Shown one piece after another: positions 10,661 to 21,280 of a stretch of 64,000 nt of DNA. Made by a program: the position numbers and the translations under genes. The stretch is taken from positions 4,141,475 through 4,205,474 of the forward strand of contig NC_088775.1 in the NCBI RefSeq assembly GCF_954871325.1, read 5' to 3'. This stretch comes from Gordionus sp. m RMFG-2023. Lineage: Eukaryota > Nematomorpha > Gordioida > Chordodea > Parachordodidae. Positions within the stretch are counted from its first letter, which is position 1. The number at the start of each line of letters is the position of its first letter. Below the pieces are notes generated by a model. That model did no database searches. It had not been told where the DNA came from and was given only the letters and a program-made list of their open reading frames with translations.

Positions 10661-11754
10661 AAAATTTCAAAATAAAATAGTTCTTTGTGATTTATACTAA
10701 ACCTAACAAAAACTTAAATTATTAATTAATACTAATAAATATAATTTATAATGTTATGGACTTATCCCGAACCCAGGTTTAGTGAAAATTCTACAAAGCA
10801 ATATTTATAAAATAAACGAATTGGATACCTAGAGTCTCTCTGATATTAGGCAAAATATTATGGCCAGCTCAGATTTTTTTATTTTGGTCCGGATTAATAA
10901 ATTCAAAAATTTACCTAGTCTCTGTAATATTAAGCTAAATATTATTATAAGTTAAGTTATGATAATGCTATTTTTTATTTTGGCCCGGCATAAATTCATA
11001 TAATTTTTTGAGCCGGATCTGCTCTGCACTATTTAATTAAATAGAAATGATTTTTAAAGTCAAATTCCTTCCAGGATTTGAGGTTTTAAATAATAAAACA
11101 AAAGTTAAATAAATCTAGTTCACCTTTACACATTTTCATCAACTTTTAGATATTTATTGAAAATCAAAATTATTTATATACAAATTTTAATCATTTTTTT
11201 TTAGAAAATATATTAAAAATTTAAATATCAGTTTGGAGATAAGAGGCTTTTCACAATTTACTAACTCTTAAATAGCGCCCTTTTTTGTTTTTATAAGGAT
11301 AAGCTATTAAATAATATAATTATAAATTCTGTGGCGAAATAGGAAATTTGCAATTCAATCTGATCCCCTCTATTTGATATAAATTATTTTACTGAAGTAT
11401 TTACCTACTTTAAGAATTTAACTGACTGAATACAAAATTAATATAAAACTTGCAAAATTATATTTTTTACTGCCCAATTTTAATTAATTACTGCCAAAAA
11501 GTAATGAAAAATGCTGACCATTTTAATCAAAATACATCATCCAGAGGTGATTATCAGCAGTGCGTATCATATTTTTCAAATCTAACAATTATTATTTTGC
11601 TTATGAATTTTTTTTTAAATTTAGAGAAAAGAAATAATTATAATTTTATTAAATGATATATGGAATAATAAATTATATTATTCAAATGAAACAATTCTAG
11701 AACGAATATGTTCTCCGATTGAAGAGAGAAAATTAGGCAAGTCCCTTCTCTCTT
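10661..11754. other. gene-poor AT-rich stretch
   Basis: No feature beyond short AT-rich reading frames. Two similar TCTCTGATATTAGGC/TCTCTGTAATATTAAGC patches at about 10833-10945 hint at a degraded repeat. Confidence 0.4.
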
Positions 11755-12250
11755 CTAAAAAATCAATGCATAAATTTTTTTAAATATTTTGTTTCGTTGC
11801 ATAACTACGATTTTTTTGGGAGTGTATGTCCCAATACTCCATTGGCCGATTTTGCCCATGTCGAAGGCTATTTCCATCCTTATTTTTTCGATTAGTTCCC
11901 ATATCTTAGGTTTTTTGTGCCCTATAATATGCTGAAATCGATTATTCCATCCTTCACATACATTGTTTGTTCGATTTTCCCCAGCTATCGTAACGTTGAA
12001 CACATTCCATGTTTCAAGTGGGAACAATGGCTCTACCTGCCTTTGAGAGTTTCTTCCATATCTCAATTCTCCATTCACATAATTTTTATCAAAATAAATC
12101 AATAATTCTTTGTTTTCATCCGATACAATGGTTTTTAAATACTCCATACCTCGTTTGACATCATGTATAGGTTAGAATGTTAATCCATCGATCATAGCTG
12201 CAAATAAGCATAACGTTGGATCATTCCGATATGATGATTCTAACACCAAT
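11755..12250 (-). pseudogene. MULE (FLYWCH-associated type) transposase C-terminal relic
   Basis: The minus-strand reading includes DPTLCLFAAMIDGLTF, one in-frame stop, then PIHDVKRGMEYLKTIV and, farther on, FPLETWNVFNVTIAGE and RTNNVCEGWNNRFQHIIGH with KIWELIEKIRMEIA. The block F-P-x-x-W-N-V plus R-T-N-N-x-x-E-G-W-N-x-R-F is the conserved C-terminal part of Mutator-like transposases found with FLYWCH zinc fingers in invertebrates. The catalytic DDE part and the zinc finger are not present. It is a 5'-truncated DNA-transposon relic; the long open stretch (130 codons from 12147) suggests moderate age. Confidence 0.6.
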
Positions 12251-13380
12251 TCTTAAATCTTCCTATGAGTGGATTGAATAGTCATTTTCATTGTAATATT
12301 TCAAAATAACTGGGCATTTTTCAGCATTATATAATGTACATTTATATCTTTTAAAATTTTTCCTAGTTTTATGATAATTGTAAAGAATAGCTCTCACGAA
12401 AAATTTTAGCATGCTTATTTAATGGAAGAATAAACATAAAAAATTTATTAAAATTATCAAAAATGTTTAAAATAGTAAAAGAAAATTTTATAAAAAGTAA
12501 TAAAAAAAAAACTAAATGAAATTCGTTTGTTTCAAAATTACAAAGAATATACCACCCAAATATATAAATTTATTTATTCTTGAGCATAACTTTCCTTTCA
12601 ACGTTATAAATAATAATAATATCCGGGAACTAACTGGGATTATGTAATAACATTTACGGAGTTGGAAACTTTGAAATAAAAAAAGTTTCTATTTTAAGAT
12701 TATAGTCCCCTCCTGTGTTTTCTTTGATGAATTAAATATATTAAAAATTATAATATTTATAAAAATAAACAAATATTATTTAGAATAAATAGTATATTTT
12801 TTGGTAGCGTTTAATTACTTGAGATAGTCTTTGAATTAAATAAGCTTTTGTAATCAGTGATTAGGATCAATACTTTTTTTGAAAATTTATAATCAGATAC
12901 AATTTTTAAAATCAATAGTATTAAACATAAAAAATTTCCATTATGTTGATATAAACGAACGGAACAGAATAGTGTCATAATATTCATTTTAATGTTATAT
13001 ATATTTTAACCTTAGTGGCGTGTTAGAAATACCCCCCCCCCCCATCTTCATAATAAATATAACGTGTAATTACCTGTTTTCATAATATCTATTCAAGTCT
13101 AGATGAAAAGTGGATTATGGAAATAACCTTTCTCTTTCTAGGGAAAAATTTGCTTTCACATTTTTCTTTCCAATTTTAAATTGCAAAACCCTCTTTCATA
13201 ATTTTCATATATTTCTATAAAAATCTATCGTCACAAATCTATACTTTTCATGCTATCTACCAAATTATAAAATATAAAAGCTAACAACCGATTTATCAAT
13301 TCTCATTTAAAGATTGCCCTTTTGGAATTAAAAAAAGAAATACTCTCAACGTTCAGAAATTACCAATATAATTTTTTAGA
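12251..13380. other. gene-poor AT-rich stretch
   Basis: No gene recognised. A C tract of about 13 bases lies near 13031-13043. Confidence 0.4.
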
Positions 13381-13440
13381 AATATTTTCGTTATTTTAGC
13401 GGCGGGATTATTTTTTGATAATTTTAAAAAAAAATTATTA

Positions 13441-13670
13441 GTGGAATTTTTTTCGGTTTTTTTTCCGGGGATTAATTTTCCCCCATATTTAATTTTAAAA
13501 TCTAAAAAATGGGGAATTTATTTCCGGGTAATTATTTTCAGGATTTTATTTCCGGGGAATTATTTTCCGGGTAATTATTTTCCAAGAATTTTTTTTCCTG
13601 GGGAATTTTTTTTCCGGGGAATTATTTTCGGGGTTTTTTTTCCGGTTTTTTTTCCGGGGATTTATTTTCC
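13441..13670. repeat. TTCCGGGGAATTATT minisatellite
   Basis: About fifteen imperfect copies of a TTTTCCGGGGAATTATT-like unit. A 90-codon frame across it (13441-13713) yields repeated F-P-G-N-Y; this is a by-product of the repeat and not evidence for a protein. It is the reverse orientation of the 10340-10660 array. Confidence 0.7.
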
Positions 13671-13713
13671 ACTTACCTTTACATATATATGCAATACTAA
13701 TAAAATTTTATGA

Positions 13714-14682
13714 GTTTGCGTTGTGTCTACAAAAAAAAATATTTTACCTTAACATCCAAATTGGAATAATATAACTGTGATCTTTATCACTTAAAATCTA
13801 CCCAAAATTTTTGATACTACGCTATAACCTTGAGTGCGAAAAAGTCCTGGTGTCAACGGTCACCACTTTATGAGTTTGTTGTTAATTACAAGTCCGATTA
13901 TCCAAATAATTTTTTTTATTAATTTCTTAAAAAATCAAAATAATGATAATAAAATGATCCAGAATTTTCGTCATGAATTTACATATTTTATATTAATGTA
14001 AAAAAAAATAATTTAATAATGATATTAAAGAAACTTGGGGTCGGGTCAGGCCTTAGAAATTTTTTAAAATATATCTTAAATTTATCAATTTTATGTTGAA
14101 TTTTTTTATGTAAAATAATTAATACGTGATTTTATTTGTAGAAATTACTCAAAAAAAAACAAATATCGTTTATTTTGAGTAATTATAAAAATTGATTTCT
14201 ATATTTAAATAATTTCGTGCCGGGCCGGCTTAAAAAATATTTCGGGTTCGGGCCGGGCCGGGCCGGGCCGGTCAAAACTTTATAAAATAAGCCGGGCCGG
14301 GCTTGAAAAATTAGGCCCGATACAGATCACTAAATGATATAATCAGTTTTAGAAATTTTTTCATCTTTCCACAAAAAATATATGAATCTTTTTATAATGA
14401 AAAAAAAACAAGAGAGAAATTTTTTTCTCTTAAAAGGAGTGACGTTTAATAATTAAATTACTATAAACAATCAATATTACAAACTAGGACATATATTACT
14501 TGCATATTATTTAGAAAGATCCTTTAGCAGCTCCAAGAGGCCTCATGAATAATTTTACTCTGATCTTCATTAACCTTTGTTTTTATGAAATTATGAGCCA
14601 AAGTAATGCTTAATAATTTATTTAAATTACGAGTAAATAAGATTATTAAAAAAAATTACGATAAATTTTAAAACCAGCATAA
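13714..14682. other. gene-poor stretch with a GGGCC-rich relic
   Basis: At 14216-14325 runs of GGGCCGGGCC alternate with AT-rich sequence, ending TAGGCCCGATACAGATCAC. This resembles the subterminal part of a GC-ended hAT MITE, but the matching left end was not found. The remainder shows nothing recognisable. Confidence 0.35.
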
Positions 14683-14883
14683 ATTCGTACACCAGTTGTC
14701 ACGACAACCTTAACATCCTTTGGAAGTCAGGCTCTTAACCGAATTAAAAAGATTGGCAGAGCCTTAAGAACTAATTCAGGAGATCCAAAAGAAGGCGTCT
14801 ACTTACGTCAACGCATAGGAATTTGGATTATAAAATCTAATTTCACATGCTTCGTAGGTTCATTCCCCGAGGAACCCGATTAA
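14683..14883 (+). pseudogene. C-terminal relic of a LINE-type protein, second copy
   Basis: An open reading of 66 codons with no Met start ends at TAA 14881-14883: TPVVTTTLTSFGSQALNRIK, KKIGRALRTNSG, then GDPKEGVYLRQRIG and KSNFTCFVGS. It aligns in order with the relic at 4533-4787 (TTFGSKAQRFFK; PKESLFLRQRLA; RSNYLSFISS). The upstream reverse transcriptase is missing. Its GC content is higher than the flanks. Confidence 0.5.
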
Positions 14884-16320
14884 TCTTAGATTTTCTTCTT
14901 CTTCCCTAAATAATCTAGAATCCTCCTCCCCCCCCCCTATCTTTCTCTTATAATCATTTGTATTAATTATATATCCATTATATTTATTATTATACTTTGT
15001 ATTATTATAATTTTAATTTTTATAATTTAGATATATTGTATTAAATTAATTAATCAAATTTAATTTTACGTAATCACTATTTAACTAATGAGCAAATTAT
15101 TTATTAATAAAATTGTGATAAATTTAATTATGATTAATTCCAAATTCAAATTTATGTAACTTTATTTTTAAAGATTACACGTGAAAACAAATATTAAGAA
15201 TATTTTAAAATAATAATAAAAAAAAAAATTTAACTTGACATTAAAAAATTTTTGGAATAGATATGGAATGAAAATATTTTACGATTCAATATGGAAGGCA
15301 AAATATTAAAAAAAGGAGAGAAATACAACACATAGGATAGTGTGGGTATGAATAGGAATTAAAATTTCCATCGTTATTGATATGCAAATAGCGCAAAATT
15401 GACAGAGCTTATAACTTTGGACAAAAATTAATATTATTTTAATCTAGTTTTTATTTTTATATTTGGGAATAAATTAGTTATTATCCCCTTCTAACTCAAA
15501 AATGAAAAATGTCGAGTGGGAGCACTCCAATTCTAGACCGACGATATAATAAAAAAAAATTAATTTTTAACACAGAGTTTTCTTACTACCAAGCTTAATT
15601 TTATTAAGCTGATCTTTGTAATTTTTATTTAATTTATTTTTTTCAGACATTGGCATGAAATATTCCTATTGTAGGAATTCTTCTTTTATCCTTAAATAAA
15701 TGTAAGCAATACTCATTTACATTTATAATTATTAATCTCGATAATGGTCAAATGTTCCATCATTATCGTTGACTTCTTATGATCAAGATTATCCCCTGCC
15801 CGATTCCCAGATCATTTCATCTACTTTTTAAATAATTGAGAATTTTTTTTGGTAATGGCGTCATCCCTTGCCTTAAAAATATAAATCAAAGACCTTTTGC
15901 AAGGCCCGGCCTGGATTTTTTCTGCCCGATGCCCGGGTTTTATATTTTATAGCCCGGCCCGGTTTTTTTAAAGAAAAGATTTGCAGGCCCGGACTGATTT
16001 TTTTTTAAAATATGTTATATATATTTTTTGATTTTTTTTATAGCTAATAATGAGTGATTTCAAATAAAATTATAAAATATATCAATTCGCATTTTTTTTA
16101 AAAAAATAAATAAGAAATCTCATTATTTTATAAATGAATTCTTACGTTTTTCGTTTCTAAAATTTTGTTATATGCAAATATTTAATATATTTTAACATAG
16201 CCTAAGATATAAGCAATTGAGTTCAACCCCCCCCCCCCACCCATTCTAAATTTGTTTGAACCCCCCCCCCCCCTTATGATATAAAATTAAACCAACCACT
16301 GGTTTACTGGTTTAATTTTA
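14884..16320. other. gene-poor stretch, C tracts and a GGCCCGG relic
   Basis: A GGCCCGG-rich patch at 15900-16000 (GCAAGGCCCGGCC, AGCCCGGCCCGG, GCAGGCCCGGAC) looks like another GC-ended MITE remnant. Poly-C tracts lie at 14928-14937, 16229-16241 and 16261-16274, the last two after GTTCAA and GTTTGAA. No gene recognised. Confidence 0.35.
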
Positions 16321-17903
16321 CACATGAAATTTTTTTAAAACATTGAAATATATTTAAAAAAAGATAATTATTGGATAAGTTCTAAATCTCTAAAAATTTG
16401 GAATCTTGTTCTAAGAGTTGTGACTAAAAAAATCTTCAAAGAAGATTTTTAAGCAACATCTATCTAGGCACTAACATCTCACTTTTACTCCTAAATGCGA
16501 AAATATTCAAATTTAAAGAAATATAATTATAAAGTGTTGTAATATGCAAATGAATACTATTCAAATAAATTCCCTTATTAAAAAAAAATGTATTATTCAA
16601 ATATAGACTATGTAAATGAAGGAAAAAAATATATTTGAGATTTTTTGGATAATAATTTAACTTTATATTTTTGTTACTTTTTTTGATAATTCTTATATTA
16701 GTATTAATTTTTAATTTTTAATTTTTATAATCTTGTTATAATGTTTAATTGAATATATTTTATACTTTATAATTTATTATTTTATAATTAATAGAGATTA
16801 ATAAAAAAACCCCATAAATTATGTTATTGTTTTAAATTTCGTATCATTAATTATTTTATTAATCTTTTTTATATTTATTTTCAAATTTGTACATTAATAA
16901 AGTTTAAAGGAGGAAATATTTAACCTGGGTTATTATCCCTTATAGCTGTTTTGAGTAAACCACGCATCTTGGGTGTAATAATGGGCAAGTACAATTAGGC
17001 CAGGACAACTAGAATACCAAGAGGAATAACAATACGAGTGTTGAGCGGTTGTCCTTGTGTCCCGATCCCAGAAAAATTCTTAATTCATCGTTTATTTAGG
17101 AAAAAAAAAGTGATTTTTTTCGTTGCATAAGTTTCTCAAAAATTTTAAAAAATATTTTTATTTTAGGAAATTTTATTTCGGAGATATATATTTATAAGGA
17201 ATTTTTTTTTTTCAATGCCTTATTTTATTAATTTTTTATTAAGAAAAGATAAAATATTTTTTAGGATTCAAAAAATGAAAAATTTTTTTTCTTCTGATGA
17301 TAATTTTTTTCAGGGGAATTATTTTCCTAGATTATCCTTCCAATGGTAATAATAACGATGGTAATATTGGGGAGGCAAATGCAAAGTTTTATTTAAAAAT
17401 ATTAAAATTGGCAAACTAATAACTGCCCAAAAGCTGAAGACCCGAAAGTGTATTTTTTTGTCATAAAAAATAGCAATTCATGTCACCCAAAAAATGGAGC
17501 CTGCCTTTACTGGATGAGCTCGATTCCTGACTAAGGATCGGGGTTTAGATTTAACAGAAATCTTTAAATAAACATCTTTGAAGATCAAAAAAATTGAATA
17601 TATTTTTTTTAAATATCAAAATCTGTAAATCATGTAAGATTTTTTATATTTTACTTATTAAAGGTTCAACTAAATAAATTTGGAATATTAAGTAATAATT
17701 TCGATGAAAAATATTTCGAGAATACAATTATAAGATTTATTCTCTTTGGGCAAATAATTAAAACGCTGCTAAAACAAAAGAAGAACTCCAATATATTTTT
17801 TCTATTTTTAAAATAATTAATTAACATATATTCTAAAAATTATGAAATGTTTCACATCAAAGAAACATTTAATTATTTATAAATTGAGTTTTTAAATTAT
17901 TTT
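16320..17903 (+). repeat. family A macrorepeat, partial unit (3' part)
   Basis: Matches the later part of the next unit (16343-16510 with 19748-19915; 17051-17650 with 19976-20600). About 480 bases near 16520-17050 have no counterpart in the next unit and look inserted. Contains the conserved core CTGGATGAGCTCGATTCC with GACTAAGGATCGGGG at about 17511-17545. Confidence 0.6.
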
Positions 17904-20700
17904 AGGTTGGCCTACAGGCAACCCTACAAAAATAAATTGCAGTTTAGTCAATAGCAGTTTTAGTACACACTCGCATTTAGTAAAAATAGTATAATTTACT
18001 TGAAAAATATATAAAAAGGTATTTAATTTATGCGTTTACTTCGTAACCTATTAATTATAAATATAATGTTTAATTAATTGTTTCGAATTTGATAAAGAAT
18101 ATAAAAAAAATACAAAATTTGGATGATTAATAAAATATTTAATCAAAATATTAGAATATTTGAATCATGCTGTTTTTATGATATATTTATATTTAAAAAA
18201 ATGCAATTATATCTAATCGCAAGATGGCGCGATATATTAAAAAGGTAAATTTTTTTGAAATAAACATCAAGGAAATATAAATGTCTATCCTTGATAGTTT
18301 TTCGGAGGTGGGTGAGAATATTAAAAAGTGGTAATGGGTGTTTTTGGTTAAAAAAATATTATAATTATAAAATTTTTATTGTTATATTAAAAATATAGTT
18401 TCAAATTAACTTGGGCACAATCATAAAATATTAGGTTGTAGAAATATTGATCGATTCTTTACAAAAAGGGGGTGTTTAAGGGTGCCTAATTTAATTTAAA
18501 TATATATATAATTCATGGGGTGCTTCACTCCACCCTCATTCATCCTTTGGAGGGCCCTTCCGCGAATTTGTGAGTATAAATTTATATCTTTTATTATAAT
18601 ATACATTAATAGCTAATCAAAATATTTATATAACACAAATGTCAGATTACTATTCCCCTCATAACTAATATTTTTTTCAAAAAATTGAATTAACTATATT
18701 CCACCAAGTTCGACATTCTATCAAATCATTTGGTATAGCCATGCATTGGACCGGACCCAATCCAAGTGATAAAAAATTCACTCTGCCGATCCTATTTATT
18801 TTTCATTTATTGGTTATAAGACGAGAGTCCGACCTTCTATATCCTCAAAGCTAATTGGCTTCAAAGGACAATCTTCTTTCCAAGGAGCTTTTCTAGATTT
18901 TACCTTCTATCCTTTGTTTTTCATCTACCATTTTATATTATAAATTTATTCTAAAATTGTTTAAGACAGCCTAATTATTTATCGTTATTGTTATTTAAAA
19001 ATCTGCAAATCCTGGAACAGGATAGAATAACGTCTGTAATTTTTTTTAATTGAACGGTCTAGCCAGGTCTAATCGAGCAAAATTTAGGGAATTTTTTATA
19101 ATATTATAATAAAAAAATTTAAAAACCGTGCCAATAAGAGTTTATTATTTTGGCTAAAAGAAATAGTAAATATTCTAAATATGCCACCTCGTGGATTTTT
19201 ATATATTTATATTTTAAAAATATTCATATATTTAAAAATAATTTACATATATTTGCAATATTATATAGCCATGTATTCACAATAACATATTACTTGCAAA
19301 TATTTTAATACTTTCTAAATTTTTAATATAAAATATATTTTCCATCTTATATAATGTTTAAACGTGTATATTTTTTTTTCTACATATTATATTTTATATA
19401 ATAAATTAAGGAGGTTAGAGATAAACAAAATTTTCCATTTTATTTTAATATTTTTGAAGTTAAGTTTATTAACTATTATTTAAAAAAAATTTTTTATATT
19501 CAATTCAATTTAGTTTTTAGTATCATTCGACTTCACCTCTGTCAAAATATTATAAAATTTAGTTGCTAAGATTTAGGAAAAGTTTGTTTTGAGGATAATT
19601 GTTAATCCATAAATTTTAAAAAATGATATAAATCGAATAAAATAATTTTTTTCAATTATTTTTATATATGTATCGCGCAAACATAAATAAATTAAATTCA
19701 ATACTTTTGTTTAATTTTATATTTTAAATTTTTTTTAAAAAAAAATTGAAATATATTAAAAAATAGATGGTAAAGGTATATGTTCCAAAATCGTCAAAAA
19801 TTTGGAATATCTTGTTATGAGAGTTTTACGTACAAAATATCTTCAAGAAGATTTTTAAGCATCATTCTAAGGACAAACATCTTCCTTTTAGCCCTGAGTT
19901 CAAAAATATTCAAATTTTAAAAATATATATAAAAAGCATTTTAATTTTTTGTATAGAGTTAAATTTAATACTAATTGTCCTCCCGATCCCAGAAAAATTC
20001 TAATTTATCGTTTAATTAGAGAAAAAGAAGTGATTCTTTCAAATCGTTGCAAAAGTTTCTCAAAATTTTGAAAATATTTTTATTTTAGGAAATTTTATTT
20101 CGGAGATATATTTATAAGGAATTTTTTTTTCAATGTCTTATTTTATTAATTTTCTATAAAGAAAAATAAATTTTTTTTTCCTGAGGATAATTTTTTTCGG
20201 GGATTTATTTACACTAGATTATCCTACCAATGGTAATAATTAAGGTGGTAATATTGGGGAGGCAAATGCAAAGTTTTATTTAAAAATATTAATATTGGCA
20301 TAATAATAACGGCCCAAAACTGAAGACCCGAAAGTGAGCTTATATTTTTTTTTGTCATGGAAAATAGCAATTCATGGTCACCCAAAAAATGGAGCTTGAC
20401 TTTGCTGGATGAGCTCGATTCCTGACTAAGGATCGGGGTCTTTAAGTTCAGCAAAAATCTTCAAATGAGCATCTTTGAAGATCTAAAAAATTGATTTTTT
20501 TTTTAAAAAATATCATAAATTATAAATCATGTAAGATTATTTATACATAAAAATCACAAACTACTTATATAAGTTTTAACAAAATAAATTTGGAATATTA
20601 AAGTAATATTTTCAATCAAAAATCTTTCTAGAAAATTCGAATATTTATTCTCTTTAAGCATTAAAACTCTGCCATAACAAAAGAAGGACTTTTATTAATT
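17904..20700 (+). repeat. family A macrorepeat, unit 1
   Basis: The fullest unit: begins AGGTTGGCCTACAGGCAACC, then AAGATGGCGC (18221-18230), a block from ATGTCTATCC to the C-rich GCTTCACTCCACCC, then ATGCCACCTCGTGG (19181-19194), GTATCATTCGACTTC, the TTCAAGAAGATTTTTAAGC region, and the GATGAGCTCGATTCC core (20408 on). No coding capacity is seen in any copy. The first half is nearly identical to 38960-40050. Confidence 0.65.
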
Positions 20701-21280
20701 ATTTTATTTTTAAGATAACATGTGTAACGTGCTAGAATCACTCATGTATTTAAATCACTCTTTATGGCCTATTTTAATGGGTAAATTTAATACTTATTCT
20801 TCTATTATAATGTATTTACATATCTGAGTAAGTTTTTATCAGTGTATTTGTAATATCGATATTTACAAAAAATGTTTTATAATTTAATTTCATATTTTTT
20901 TTTACTTGTTAATCAAAAAACATAAATTTTTTATAAAATTATTATTTTTGACCATTTCCCTATTAGCCGTGACAATAGATAATGAAGAAAGTAAATTAAA
21001 TATTTTATATTTTATATAACTTTTTTAGATTGTAAAGAAATTAAAAATTTCATAATGTACCAAAAGTAGGTTTACTATGTGGAAAGAAAAATTATATCAT
21101 CATACACACAATAATGGTGAAGTCATTACTAGACGATATTGAAACAGTTCACAGTGATAAATACTTCGTAACCAATTAATTATAAATATAATATTTTTAA
21201 TTGTTTCGATTTTGATAAATAATAAAAAAAAATACAAAATTTGGCTGATTAAATAAAATAATTATTTAAAATATTTGAAT

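Noticed and set aside
13441-13713. 90-codon F-P-G-N-Y repeat protein
   Set aside because: It is the translation of a minisatellite; no independent sign of coding.
15640-15705. Possible terminal exon after TTTTTTTCAG, ending in TAA with AATAAA
   Set aside because: Only 17 codons and no partner exon; AT-rich DNA gives many such chance signals.
20224-20454. 76-codon minus-strand frame in family A
   Set aside because: It is not open in the matching parts of the other units, so it is chance.
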